In this document: positions 23,784 to 36,957 of the stretch, in pieces
How positions within the stretch are numbered: position 1 is the first letter of the stretch
Layout: each line of letters opens with the position of its first letter
NCBI GenBank assembly: GCA_032871835.1
Contig: CM065296.1
Span: 122,810,146-122,874,145 of the forward strand
Reading direction: 5' to 3'
DNA: 64,000 bases
From: Dipteronia dyeriana
Taxonomy: Eukaryota > Streptophyta > Magnoliopsida > Sapindales > Sapindaceae
The notes under the pieces: model-generated
Database searches by the model: none
Told to the model about the DNA's origin: nothing
The model's input: only the letters and a program-made list of their open reading frames with translations
Program-made: the position numbers and the translations under genes

Positions 23784-25315
23784 ATGACAAACGATAGAGA
23801 TGGAAGCCATTCTCCAAATAATGTTGATACCCAACGTGCAAGTAACGATCTTGACCCGATAAACGCTAACACTGTTGGAGGAAGCCTGCCCTCAGTGACT
23901 CCAACTTCAACTGGCCAGGCTATAATGATCTCCACAAACACTGCCCCAATAATTTCTGTAGATACATTTCCGCATGTCCAAAAGTCCCTACGGAAAGTCA
24001 TTGAAGACGCTGTTGGATAGGGAATTAATATAACAACAACTGCAAATTTGACATCGCTGTATCAATTGTCCACGTCTATGGTGGGTCAAGACCCTAAGGT
24101 ATGTTCTAAAACAGTGGACGTGACCTCAGGCACACCCCGTAAGTCTAGCAGAGAATGAGCGGACCACCATGGAAAGAGGGAGCGACCTCAAATAGGAGAT
24201 GAAGGAATTATCGGACAATGGAGGCAATATCGATATCAAGCGGGCTTTGAGTCAGATGAAATCCACAGAGGTGTTCAAATGTAGGATTGATCTAGCTCAT
24301 CAGAAGACAGTGACAAACCACCCCGCAGAGCACGCCGAAGGGGTAAGTTCCCTCTAAGATTCCAATATAGGCGCATCGACCATCAGCGATCGAGAATGGA
24401 TAACGAGCCAGGAGATAAGCAAGATATCCTGATACAAATATTAACCCATAATGTGGAAGCATTGGAATGTCGCCAGGGGCTTAAAGATTTACCGGAAAGA
24501 TTCAGAATGCCTCTGATCGAACAATTTAAAGCAAGCAAGGATCCAAAAGAACACGTGAGACGTTTTTGAAGTGCGACGACACAATACGCTTACAATGACC
24601 CATTGTTGTGTTTGACATTCCCGCAAACGCTTTGGGACTTAGGGTCTATGTGGTTTGGAAGACTCTCTCAGGGAATAATCAAGAATTTCTGAGAATTAAC
24701 CAAGGCTTTCTCACTACAATTCTTAGGGAACATACAAAGGAGGAAGTCAGTAGTTCACCTAGCCACCCTCAAACAATGAAAGAATGAGTCATTAAGAGAT
24801 TATCTGAAAAGGTTCTCTTAGGAAGTGCCCAAAATCCATAACCCCAATGATGAGGCTGTGGTAACTGTCTTTTCCAACAACCTACAGACGGGTCAGTTTT
24901 CCTTCAATTTGAGGAGCAAATGCCCAGATACCTACGCCGACCTGATGGATGTGGCAGGCGGTTATGCAATGACTGAATAAGAGGAGCTAGCTCAGATGGG
25001 TAGTTATGTACACGGGGGTCGCCCCGGGGAGAATGCAAAAACAAGCAATGGCTATATAAAGAAGCGGAAGGGTGATCATCAGGAGAGTGATGGGACCAAT
25101 CGTAGAAACAATCGGAACGAAATAAAGTTACATGGTCAGTACACTAACTATACTCCCTTCAACAATAAACAAGAGGAAATCCTGGCGATCGTAGAAGACC
25201 AAAAGTTAGTCAAATATCCTCCTAGACAGTCAATCTATACCAGAAGAGACACAACAAAGTACTGCAGGTTTCACAAAGGAAGTGGTCACGACAATCAAAG
25301 TGTTACCAACTAAGA
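23784..25315 (+). pseudogene. gypsy-type gag, multiply broken
   Basis: In pieces across frames it reads like a Ty3/gypsy gag. LIEQFKASKDPKEHVRRF is at about 24516-24569. FPQTLWDLGSMWFGRL and SLQFLGNIQRRKSVVHLATL follow (24615-24775), then SLRDYLKRFS, FNLRSKCPDTYADLMDVAGG and a C-terminal KYCRFHKGSGHDNQS motif (about 25258-25302). The last resembles the C-x2-H zinc-binding stretch of large gypsy gags. Several stops (about 24568, 24690, 24780, 24820, 24978) disable it. Confidence 0.7.
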
Positions 25316-26035
25316 TACCACATCGAGATGCTTATCAGATAGGGTCACCTCAAAGATTTAATTCTTAAGAAGACAAACGATCAGCCAATGGGAAATCAGG
25401 AAAAGAAGAAAAACCTGAGCCGAGACAGCGACGAAGGGACGATCAACATTATCTTTTGAAGACCGTACACAAGCTCGTGGATGACAAAAGTTAGTCTTCA
25501 ATATTTATATAAACCTACTCTTCAGGGAGATAGCTTAGTTGCTTTCAGTTTTTGTTTAAGATATTTTTAGTTTGCTTTTCATTTTTAGCTTTTCTAATTA
25601 TTTTTAGTATTCTTAATTTTCAGATCAATTAATAAAGAAGCCAAGAATGGTGTTCGGATTTTTATAATAATCATCTTTGTTATCAAAGATAAACTCGCAG
25701 TTCCGACACCTGTCATGGTGGGCGAAGGTGCCCGAGAGGTTGAGAAGTCGGGGGTTGAAGAATTGACATGCCTGCCGAACTGACTGGATGCATATAAAAC
25801 ACTGTCAGCAATTCGGCCACCCCAAGCTGCCAGTTTTACCGGGAAAAAACACTTGGGTACGCTATCAGGAAAAACCTAATGAAATGCGTCCGGTTGTGCT
25901 AGTATTGCACTAACGATTCGATCAAACCCTTGTAAGTATATAAAATCGAAAGACGTCATTGGTGACTTGTTTACATGGGATAACATGAAAAATAAGTCAA
26001 GGTTCCTAGAACACCTCTTGGTAGAAGACTCAAAA

Positions 26036-26343
26036 CGGTCGGGAATTATCTTGAGCGAAAATCCAGGACACCGATCGAAAAATGAAGACAGTTGGGCATT
26101 ATCCTGAGCGAAAAGCCAGGACACCAACCCGATCAAGATAGTTGGGAATTTTCCGGAGTGAAAAGCCAAGACACCGACCCAACCAAGATAGTTGGGAATT
26201 ATCCTGAGCGAAAAGAGGGGACATCGATTGAATTAAGACGATCGGGAAATATCCTGAGCAAAGTGACAAGACACCGACTAGTAAAAAAAACGGTTGGGAA
26301 TTATCCTAAGCAGAGAGCTAGGATACCAATTGATTCAGTTACA
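26036..26343 (+). repeat. Six ~51-bp tandem repeats inside the LARD-like element
   Basis: Unit type GGTTGGGAATTATCCTGAGC ... CAGGACACCGACC, repeated about six times with 10-25% variation, near the 3' LTR. A second short pair (GATCAGTTTAATAAGATACT) follows at about 26369-26440. Confidence 0.8.
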
Positions 26344-26540
26344 AGGGAGCAAAAAGGAGTCCAAGACTTATCAGTTTAATAAGACACTTGATTAGTTAAA
26401 AAAAAAACAAGCGATCAGTTTAATAAGATACTTGATCGGGTTAAAGCGATAAGATCAGAAATGTCAAAAAAAAAAACAAAATTATTCAAATCCCCTTCGT
26501 TGAGCCGTCAAAAACTCATCTCCCGAATTTGAGGGGGTAT

Positions 26541-27430
26541 TGTTATAGGAATTTTTTGATAGCGTGACAAGTCAGCATGATTGGATATGCAACGTTATAA
26601 AAGTCAATCAGGGAAGATTAGCCTAAGGAAATTAATAGATGATCTCAATACCTAGTCAAGATTACCCAATATGGTCGAAAAAACTAACCGATCAGGCACA
26701 AATAACTTGGTCGGGGAAACTAGCCGATCGGGTAGAGACAACGTGGTCGGGACCATCCGATCGGGATAAAAGAAGTTTGATCGGGACTAGACAATTGGTC
26801 AGTTGAACAACACGTGAGAGACATTAAAGTGTTAGAGAATCCTATTCTGAAAAGAACTCAAAGCTTTCAGAAGGATAAACATCAAACAGGAAACGAGTCC
26901 AAGTCAAGCAATAACTCTACTCTTCTAAAAGACTGCCACCGATCAGGAAATAAGTCATAAACGAACCATTCAAACAGATTCCTACGAAGACTGTAGTTCA
27001 ATATACAAGATCTCCAAAACAGGAAATAAGTCAAAGATGACTTCAACAAGTAACCAATTCTAATTCAACACTGTCACATTTCCTTATTTGTAACAAGAAT
27101 TAGGGTTCCATACACATATAATAGACTTATAATCTTATTGTAATATATATATATATAACGACAGATAGACAACAACACATAGAAAAATATACATAGAAAG
27201 AAAGAGAGAGAGATACACCAAAGAAAGAGAGATTGAGTGTGTAATCATTAACTATAGTGAATTTCTTCTCGCCGCCACCAACAACTGTGGATGTGTTCTC
27301 CTCTTGGGGTTTTACCACGTAAACTTATGTGTGCATGTTTTTTTTATCTTTCTCATTACCTCTTCAACAATCTACAAAAAACTGTTAAACGCGTGATCAA
27401 TCCTACACGATCTAAAAAACACCATCAACA
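26541..27430 (+). repeat. 3' LTR of the LARD-like element
   Basis: Begins TGTTATAGGAATTTTTTGAT and ends CACCATCAACA. It has a shorter TA run (27141-27157) than the 5' LTR. Confidence 0.88.
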
Positions 27431-28961
27431 CCTGCCATATTGAGTTCACAAGCCTAAATTTCCAGGTATGCTCCCTCTAACCAACAATTATTTAAATACA
27501 TTGATGAAGACAATATATAAGAATTAGCTAGAATGATTGTAACATAACACTTACTATTTATTTTTGGTAAAAAATTTGGTTTTATTAATTATTGTAAACG
27601 AGCATTAAATCCTGATGCATGTAGTGTTCCAAAAGTCACGCTCACAAAAACACTTGAAAAAATTTATGACAAAGAAAAAAGAAAGTTGGAAAAATATTTT
27701 AAAAAATATAATGGTCATGTTTCTGTATATGCCGACATATGGAGTGACGATTGAATAATGCATTCATACTTGGGTATCACTTGTCATTATATGGATAATG
27801 CATGGACTATCCAAAAAATAATTCTTATATTTAGAGTTTTTGATGAGACATACACTACTGCTAATATTTTTAGACATCTTAAAATTATTTTTACAAAGTA
27901 TAAAATTGAAAATTAAATTTTTACAATTGGTTTTAATAATGCTTATAACAATATTGTTGTTGTTCTTGCTTTAATTGAGTTATACAAACTTTATCTTTGT
28001 GGTAAATTTTTCATCAACGATGTGTATGTCATGTTTAAATTTATGTGTTCAAAAATGATTAAGAACTCTTCAACAATTTATTAAACCTATTAAAGATGTC
28101 ATTTATTATTTGTGGAGACATCCCTCTACAATGAAAACATTGACAAAATATTGTAAACAAAATGGTAGAAGTATAGTTAGATTTCCCTGTGATGTTCCAA
28201 CACGTTGGAATTTTACATATAAATTGCTTGTTAGAAGTTATGATTATAGAGAATTATTAGTTAGTTTTATTCAATTTCATGTTAGTCACATTAATCTTTA
28301 TCAAAGTTATTGGAATGTTTGTGGTTGGTTACAAGTCTTTAATACTGCTACTAATAATTTATCTAGTGTTTATTATCCTACAATTAATTAATTTATGCCT
28401 TAGCTCAGTGTCCCACAATTGCTGGAGTTCGTTACTGCTATGAAGGCTAAATGGTTAGAATATTACAAGGAGTTTCAAAACGTATCTTATTTTCCATCAT
28501 CCTTCGGATTTATGAGTTTATGGTATAATCTGTTATCCAAAAAAATCAAAAAAATTTAAGGTTCTTCTTCATCAAGCTCTAACACATATTCCGAGCTTGA
28601 ATCTAATATAGGTACCTCTTTTGAGTTTATAGAAGACACTGAAGATAAAAAAATTGATATCTTATGTTGGTGGAATGGGCATGAAAGGTAATTTCCAATC
28701 TTGGTTATGATAGCCAAACAAATTCTTTCAACACCAGTTTTTACGGTGGCGAGGGAACAACAATTAAGTTCCGGTAGAAATATTTTGGACTCTAGACGTT
28801 CGTTTTTAAGTCTCAAATCAATTCAGATACAATCTTCTGTTGATGATTGGACGAATACAAAATATAGACAACAAGAAATTGATCAAGAGGAACCCTACGA
28901 CTTCTTCAAAGATTACCAACCTGACGCTGGAAGTGGAACGGATGATCATAACAACGTTTAG
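27431..28961 (+). pseudogene. hAT transposase C-terminal part, broken
   Basis: Continues the transposase after the LARD insert: HVSVYADIWSDD followed by a stop and MHSYLGITCHYMDNAW (27718-27810), FDETYTTANIF, and RFPCDVPTRWNFTYKLL (28180-28240). The dimerisation domain is KKIDILCWWNGHER followed by a stop, FPILVMIAKQILSTPVFTVA, and SLKSIQIQSSVDDW (28648-28850). It has at least six stops or frameshifts. Order and motifs match DAYSLEEPER/RICESLEEPER-type proteins. Confidence 0.85.
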
Positions 28962-29330
28962 TCCATGACACCACGTCATCACTCAACATGCAATAAAAGG
29001 TAAGAGAATTGCGTAACCTTTGATTCCTCTAAAATCTAAACTCCAAGAGGATACGTAGAAAACTTAATCGTGGTAAAAATGAAGTGCAATACCAATTTTA
29101 TATATTTTTAGTTTTATTTAAATTTTTTAATTTGTCATTTATTTTAGCTTTTTTTCAGGTGGGCCAATAACATGCATTTACAATTTTACATATGTAATAT
29201 TTTTTAGTAAACAAAAAATGGGGAAAAATAGAACCGAACCGGAACCGGAACCGTTGCGGTTCTGGTTCCCCCAAAACTAGAACCGCCTGTTCCGAACCGA
29301 AATCGGAACCAGCGACATGTGTAGGCCATG

Positions 29331-30225
29331 GTCCCATATGCCAATATATATATAATGCTATTGTTAAATTATTATAATTTCTTTTTTAAAAAATTATTTA
29401 CATTTATCTTACAAAAATTATTGTCATAGCCCCGTTCCTCCAAATTTAATGAAGTTGGCTTGGCATCTCTCATTATCTCTCTTTTAACATTTATTGTCAT
29501 GGCCCCGATATTGTAATCGCGTTCAAATGTTGTTACACGTGAGTTGTCAATGTTATATAAATCATGTGATGATATAATAAGTGTTGTGCAAGATTATTTG
29601 TTACAACTTACGTACTATATCATTTAGATAAGATGTTGGATAAATTTATGGACAAGTTAACATTATATGTTTGGACAATCAATGCATCAAAAATTATAAT
29701 AAATAAGAGTAATACTAGAATGCTATATATCTCAACTAATGAGGTAACAATTGGTGTGTTGATGCACGTTGTTAGCGAGTTAAAATGTTAAAATCATAAT
29801 TAATATATATCTTTTTTAAAATATTACAATAACCTGAGGTTTATGGGAGATGGAGTAGATGTTCGAACTTACAACCTCGTTGTGTGGATGTGAGAGACAT
29901 TAAAACTGGACCAACCTCATCTATGCCGATTAACATCTCACAAAATATGATACAAGTTGAGATATGATGTGTGACAATATGCTTTAGGTTCTATTGAACC
30001 ATACCGGTCGAAATGAGTATTTTATTAGGTCAGTTTTCGGACAATAATAATAATAATAATAATTTGCAAAAATGACACTATAATGTTGACGTGGTGATAT
30101 GATCCTTATGGTTATACCATTGAGATCGAGAATTCGAGTTGAGTTCTATTCCCTCGAATCTTGAAGTAATTGTATAAAAAAATCGTAAAAGTCAAATGTT
30201 AATGCTTTTATTTAATACTAGGGTT
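29331..30225. other. AT-rich intergenic DNA
   Basis: No coding region. Contains a probable SINE (29810-29935) and a TAA microsatellite (about 30042-30063). The sequence at 30095-30150 has a B-box-like GAGAATTCGAGTT and may be another SINE fragment. Confidence 0.45.
29810..29935 (-). mobile_element. Probable tRNA-derived SINE
   Basis: Read on the minus strand: A-box-like GATGAGGTTGGTCCAG, about 35 bp later B-box-like GAGGTTGTAAGTTCGAAC, then a pyrimidine-rich body ending TTATTGTAATATTTTAAAAA. Its 3' half resembles the fragment at 37563-37680, which supports a dispersed family. Confidence 0.5.
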
Positions 30226-33200
30226 TTGGAACACATGCAAACGTGTCAATATCTGAGTCGTATCTTTACAAAGTAATAAAATAATAAAAATATAAATATG
30301 TTAATATAGTTGAGTTTGAAAATAATAAAAATATAAATATGTTAATATAGTTGAGTTTTACATTGTTAATTGATACAAAATTATAAAGCTCATTCATTAA
30401 AAGATTTATAAATTTGAATCATTTTTCTCAACTCTTCAGCAACGTAATTCATGTATTTGAGCAACAATTTAGTTGTCTTTCACACAATCGAAGCAATTTG
30501 GTATTTAAAAATTCATAGAAAGCAAACTCGTTTCACTCTCAAGTGACCTAAAATTAGCAAATATTAACCTATAACTCTAAACTCACCTTGTAAAAGCCAA
30601 AACGAAATCAGGTGTTGTTTGGTAAGCATATGATGTTTCTCTTTCTCTCTTTATTGCATCATTGTATCTCTTTCGATTTTACAATTTTATTTTTTATTGT
30701 TCTTCCTTACCAGATGAATCCACGGTTTGCAATCAAATCACTTTTTTTAAATAGTTTTTCTCTCCTTCACTTTACAGACGTCATATGTATATCTACATTT
30801 TCTTACAAAAATATTTTTGTTCTCCTTTACTTTACAGCCGTCACATGTATATATAAGTCACAAGTTGCATACCAAATTACATTTATACTCCTATATTATT
30901 TTTTATTCATTTTCAAGTCATGAAATGCATATAAAATAATATCCCTTATCTCAATTTACAATATAAAATAACTATCAATCCAAATACCTATTGATTTGGG
31001 TCTAGTCCATGTCATTACCTCAAACCTTTTAGCAAATAATTTCCATCAAAATTTATAATATTTGGAGTACACTATTTAACCATGATCTAACTTATTTAGA
31101 ATGTTAAATAAAAATAAGTTTTAGAAATTACTATACAATCCACGTTGTGTTACTATTACTAAAATATGTTGATTAAGTAATTCTACAAACTCGAAGGCTT
31201 GTATTTGTCATTTGACTTTCAAAGAAAATATGAGGTATGCTATAATTAAAATCTTACTAAAACCGACATATTAAGTAATTATATAAATTTTAAGGATTGT
31301 ATTTATAATTTTACTTCCAAATATATATGGTTAATAGAAAAAGAGTCAAAGAAATTAAAAGAAAAAAAAGGGTTGTAATTTTACTTTCAAGTCACCTTTT
31401 AATTTTTAATTAATTATAAAGTAAATGGTAAATTTATAAACAATCCCTATTGTGATCATTCAATTAATTATATAAACTTTAAGAGTCGTATTTATAATTT
31501 TACTTTCAAACGAAAAATGGGATGATGTGATTCACCGACCAACTCCCTCTTTTTATATAATTAATAGAAAATAGATAAAATTATCCTTATTTTTTTATTT
31601 TTGAAAATCTAATGCGTTAAAATTTTGAATTACAGTCTCTGTTGTGTTACTAATACTAAGACATATCTATTAAACTACTATACAAACTCGAATGATCATA
31701 TTTGTCATTCGACGTTCAATACAAATATAAGGGATGTTATAATTCAAATCTTATCAAGACTCGTCTACTAAGAAATTATATAAACTTTAAGTGTTATATC
31801 CGTAATTTTACGTTAGAAGATAAAAAATGTGAAAATTATATAAACTTAAAGGGTTATAATGGTAATTTACATTCATAAAAATGTGTTAAAATTTTGAATT
31901 ACAGTCTCTGTTGTGTTATTATTATTAAGACCTATCTATTAAACTACTATACAGACTCGAATTATCGTATTTGTCAATCGACGTTCAACACGAATATAAG
32001 GGATATTATAATTCAAATCTTATTAAGAATCATCTACTAAGAAATTATATAAACTTTAATTGTTATATCTGTAATTTTATGTTAGAAGATATAAAAAATG
32101 AAAATTATATAAATTTAAAGGGTTATAACGGTAATTTCATATTGGGTGGGGGGGGGGGGGGGGGGACACTCGCTCTTTTTTATATAACTAGGTTTTGGAG
32201 CACATGCAACCCTGTATCAATACTCGAGTCATATATTAAAAAATAATAATAATAATAAAAATATAAATATTTTAATATATTTGAGTTTTACGTTGTTAAT
32301 TTGTATAAAATTATGAAGCTCATTCATTGAAAGACTTATAGATTTGAATCATTTTATTCAACTCTTCAACAACGCAGTTCATATATTTGAGTAGCAATTT
32401 GAGGGGAGGGGCTATAATTATAGCTGACATTTGCTCTTTTTTATATAACTAGGTTTTGGAGCACATGCAACCCGTATCAATACTCGAGTCGTATATTTAT
32501 AAAATAAGAAAATAATAACAATATAAATATGTTAATATAATTGAGTTTTACGTTGTTAATTGATACAAAATTATAAAACTCATTCATTGAAAGACTTATA
32601 AATTTGAATCATTTTATTCAACTCTTCAACAACACAGTTCATATATTTGAGTAGCAATTTAGTTACCAATCACACAATCGAAGTAATTCAGTTGTTAAAA
32701 ATTCATAGAAAGTAAAACTATTTCACTTTTAAATGACCCAAAATTTAACAAATATTAATCTATATCTAAAAACTCACCTATGCAAAATCGGGTTTTGTTT
32801 AGTAAGCTTCCGGTGCCTTATTTTTTCTCTTTATTGAACCATTGTATCTCCTATATTTTTCTAATTTTATTTAAATAAAATTTAGAAATTACTGTACAAT
32901 CTCTGTTGTGTTACTATTACTAAAATATATGTATTAAGTAATTCTACAAACTCGAAAGCTTGTATTTGTCATTTGACTTTCAAAGAAAATATAAGGGATA
33001 TTAAAAATAAAATCTTACTAAAACTGATCTATTAAGTAATTATATAAATTTTAACTGTTGCATTTATAATTTTACATCCAAATATATATGGTTAATAGAA
33101 AAAGAGTCAAAGAAATTAAATGAAAAAAAGGGGGCTATAATTTTACTTTCAATTCACCTTTTAATTTTTAATTATAAAGTAAATGATACATTTACAAGCG

Positions 33201-33690
33201 GTCCTTATTGTATCATTCAATTAATTATATAAACTTTGAGGGTTGTATCTGTAATTTTACTTTTAAACAAAAAATGGGATGCTATAATTCACCGACCAAC
33301 TCCCTCTTTTTATATAGTTAATAGAAAATAGGGAAATTTATCCTTATTTTTTTATCTCCGAAAATCTAGTGTGTTAGAATATTGAATTACAGTTCCTGTT
33401 GTGTTACTATTACTAAGACCTATATATTAAGAAATTATACAAACTCGAAGGGTCGTATTTGTTATTCGACATTCAACGTAAATATACGAGATGTTATAAT
33501 TGAAATCTTAATAATACCAGTCTACTAAGTAATTGTATAAACTTTAAGGGTTTTATACGTAATTTTATGTTTAAAATATAAAAAATGAAAATTATATAAA
33601 CTTGAAGGGTTGTAATCATAATTGTACATTCAAAAAAATTAAAAAAGAAGGAGGGGCTATAATTCCACCGCCCAACTCATGCTTTTATAT
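30226..33690. repeat. Field of diverged AT-rich repeats
   Basis: At least two repeat types alternate. Type A starts GGTTTTGGAGCACATGCAA and includes CTCATTCATTGAAAGACTTA (near 30226, 32192 and 32452). Type B includes ATTACAGTCTCTGTTGTGTT and TATATAAACTTTAAGGGTTG (near 31125, 31630, 31900, 32885 and 33385). It often ends GACCAACTCCCTCTTTTTAT (about 31535 and 33293). The order of blocks in 30226-31560 recurs in 32452-33330, which suggests a segmental duplication. An 18-base G run lies at 32148-32165. No coding potential. Confidence 0.7.
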
Positions 33691-34480
33691 ACAGTATAAG
33701 ATATCAACAATTTTGCATCCTAATATACCAGAGGTCAGTCTTACATACTTACATAGTTACTTAATTACATGCAATCAACCATCCATCTAGCTCAAGTACT
33801 ACTTTACCCATTGTCCATTGTAATCTTGGATTTAGTTATTATACAAGAACTGTGTAGTTGTTGAATAGTTTTATAAAATTTTAAATATTTGATTTTTTTA
33901 GACCATTGAATTTTAAAGATTTATTAAAATCCAATGGTTATAAACTAACACATCAACTATACATTAGCTGAACAGTGAAATTAATATATAGTAGCTGAAC
34001 CTGAAATCTTATATTTAATTGATCTTATGATTTATTGAATATGACATTATCCGTTTAGTTTTAGAAAAATAAAAAGAAACAAACGTGACCAAATAAAAAG
34101 ATGATAATTGACATGTTTCATTATTTAAGATGTTGTTTAGACGATCCAAATATTTGGAAGTTTGTAGCAAATATTGATTATTAGATCCTAATGTTTTATG
34201 GTGGAACATAAATTAATTTGAATTACAAAAATTATATAATATATACTTACTACCATGCCCAACTGGCCACGAGAGCCCACGAGTGGCTCAGTCCTGTCAT
34301 GAATCCTTTATCACAAATTTCTTATACAATTCACAATTCACAATTCACAATTCACAACTACAGTAGGATATTTGTAAATTGTAACACAAAGGTCAAAGGT
34401 GAGAAAAAAGGATATATATATACATATGGATTATGGAAACTGGAGAGAGATAGGGTAGGAGTTGGAACTTGGAAGAAAGA
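33691..34480 (+). other. Upstream region of the PXN gene
   Basis: About 790 bp before the PXN start codon, no coding region. Includes four to five tandem CAATTCA heptamers at about 34327-34358 and a TATA run at 34413-34422. It should contain the promoter and 5' UTR. Confidence 0.45.
34413..34422 (+). promoter_or_regulatory. Candidate TATA box of PXN
   Basis: TATATATATA starting 68 bp upstream of the ATG at 34481. Position and sequence are suitable, but TA runs are common in this AT-rich DNA. Confidence 0.35.
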
Positions 34481-36921
34481 ATGTCAAACTCAAACGCAAT
34501 AGCAAATGGGGTGGCGGGAGCTGGTGGCGGTATTATTGCTCAAATAATCACTTATCCCCTCCAAACGGTACCATACCCATTTACCCATTATTTATGATTC
34601 TAAGTTTCTAACTTTGATTTTATATTTTCAAATGTTTTAATTTAGGTGAATACGCGGCAGCAAACGGAGAGAATCGCAAAGAGAAAGGCTTCTTCCAATT
34701 CCGGCAGTAGCAGTAGCACCCTTGTTCAGATAATTCAGGTATTCATTCGTCTACTATTAAATATTAATAATACAGTTTACAGATGATGTTCAATTCACTT
34801 CACTACCAGGTCATCAAAAACGAAGGTTGGGGAGGCCTTTACAGCGGTCTTAAACCTTCTCTATTTGGAACGGCTGCTTCCCAGGTCTCCCTGCCTCTAA
34901 CTTGTGATTGATTCATAAAATCCCAATTCAAATTCCTACTCAGCTCGTACTACATATTATTTACCATCCAGGGCATCTACTACTACTTTTATCAACTCTT
35001 CAAAAACAAGGCTGAGGCCATTGCACTTGCCCGCAAACATAAAGGACGCGGGGATGGAACACTTGGCATCTTCTCTTGGCTGCTTGTTGCAGCTCTTGCC
35101 GGGTACGGGCTACCCAAATTGTTTTTTATTATCATAAGGATTTGGTCACTGCTTGCTGTTTTCTTAGTATTATTATTGTCTTCTCACTGCTGGCAGCTCC
35201 TTGAATGTGTTGCTCACAATCCCGATATGGGTTCTTGTCACACGAATGCAGGTGCAGTTTGCTTTCAAGTCATTTTTCACTTTAGCTATTCTATTCACAG
35301 TGAATATCATATTATTTTTAAACCCCAAGGCCATGCTTCTGCTGCTTTTGAAATGGTTCTGTTTTGTGCAAATCCTACACTATTTTGTATATCTCAAGTT
35401 ATGGTAGGTATGGCTTGCCATATTCAAGTGTTCAACTCAACTTTCACTTTGAAACTAGTTTCGGCATTAGCCAGAAATATACGTGAATGAACCTTCATGG
35501 GGTTACCTCGGTCCAGTTTCAATATATATATGTATGTATATAATTCAGTTTCAATGACTATTTGTGCATTGCTTTTCTTTATATATATATATATGTATAT
35601 ATGTATGTATATAATTCAGTTTCAATGACTATTTGTGCATTGCCTTTCTTTATATATATATGTATATATGTATGTATATAATTCAGTTTCAATGACTATT
35701 TGTGCATTGCCTTTCTTATTCGACTCTAGACGCATACTCAAGCAGAAAGAAAAATTATGGAGGGAAAGAAGGAAGCCCTAATGAGGGGAGCTTCTGAAAG
35801 TTCATCATGTTCAACTTTGCATGAGAAATTGGCTCAACTTGATTCAATAAAACCTCGCCCGTACGGAATGTGGCATGCGGTTGGTTCCAATTATTTTATC
35901 TGCCTGTGCTTAGCATGGACACGTTTTACATTTATTAGGACAATGACATAATCTTATCGTTTTTTTTACATATCGTCGCCTTTTAAGTCTTTTAACATAT
36001 AATGTATTGATTATACTTTTTGCAATGTTAATTTTCTCAAGGAAAAGTGTTTGATTGATCTAAATTTTTAAAATTACAAGTGATGTGGTTATTTTGTATT
36101 TTTCTGGCATGCTTTTCTACTTTTTGGTATGCCAAAGATTCCATTATTCATGAAATTATCAAGAACAAACTTCTGACAACAATGATTTTTGTTTATGCGT
36201 TGTCTGTAGGCATGTGAGGTTTATAGTGAAGCAGGAGTTACTGGATTCTGGAAAGGCATAATCCCTACACTTATCATGGTTAGCCTCATCTTTATAATTA
36301 TATGATGTCTGAATTCAATATTAAGTTACTTATTGATGTAATATTGATTTCGGCATACTAGGTGTGCAATCCCTCTATCCAGTTCATGATTTATGAGAGC
36401 TCGCTGAAGCATTTAAGGGCAAAACGTGCTGCTAGCAAGGTGGGATTGAAAAGTGTATCAGCTTTGGAGGTACAAGGCATAATATGTGTAATACGTAGTC
36501 TTTTTGGGTACCCCGGTTTTTAGTAAAGCAAAACTGCACTTAGACAAGAAACTGGAAGTCTGGAACATTGTGTTTGAGTTTTCTATGTTCCTCCCATCCT
36601 CTTGGCCTCAGATAGAGTTGGTGCACCTGTATAAGCCAGAATGTTTTTATCTTGGCTTGAACAGGTTTTTTTACTGGGGGCCTTGGCAAAATTGGGAGCA
36701 ACTGTGTCAACTTACCCCTTGTTGGTTGTCAAGGTAAAGGTCATCCCTATTTTGCTTATGCCTATGGTGATCAAGTCATTTACATTGATGGTTAGTAAAT
36801 TTATAAATTGTTATTAAAAATTATATACATTTAAAACGTTAACTAAAAATATTAAAAAGCAATCCCTTGAGAAGTTATTAATCTGGAGGAGGCTGTTGCA
36901 TACTCCATTTATTATTATTAT

Positions 36922-36957
<36 letters not shown>

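Larger units (their letters stand above)
22682..27430 (+). mobile_element. LARD-like (non-autonomous gypsy-type) LTR retrotransposon
   Basis: LTRs of 902 bp (22682-23583) and 890 bp (26541-27430) flank an interior of about 2.96 kb. The interior has only a degenerate gag (23784-25315), a 51-bp tandem repeat array and a purine tract (TTTGAGGGGG, about 26529-26538). No protease, RT, RNase H or integrase is visible, so it would depend on another element. The 3' LTR ends CACCATCAACA; the 5' LTR has TA instead of CA at its end. The LTRs differ chiefly in the length of a TA microsatellite. The flanking pentamers CATGA and CCTGC agree only partly. Confidence 0.85.
21524..29330 (+). mobile_element. 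RICESLEEPER-like hAT transposon, split by an LTR element
   Basis: Both ends carry dense GAACCGGAAC/GGTTCCGGTTC words (21548-21720 and 29230-29315). Imperfect inverted ends are CAAGGTAGACATG at 21524 and, read inward from 29330, CATGGCCTACACATG. The interior encodes a BED zinc finger and a hAT transposase with a C-terminal dimerisation domain, interrupted at 22682-27430 by a LARD-like element. Without that insert the transposon is about 3.1 kb, normal for the family. I could not identify an 8-bp target duplication, so the outer limits are approximate. Confidence 0.75.

Noticed and set aside
26036..26343. Regular repeats considered as a CRISPR array
   Set aside because: The units are imperfect and contiguous, without unique equal-length spacers, and lie inside an LTR element in a plant genome.
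30612..32246. Open frames at 30612-30923 and 31971-32246
   Set aside because: Both lie within the AT-rich repeat field; the second reads through the poly-G run as glycine. No coding evidence.
35119..35490. 123-codon frame overlapping PXN exon 5
   Set aside because: It runs through introns and reads exon 5 in the wrong frame; the spliced PXN model explains the conserved sequence.
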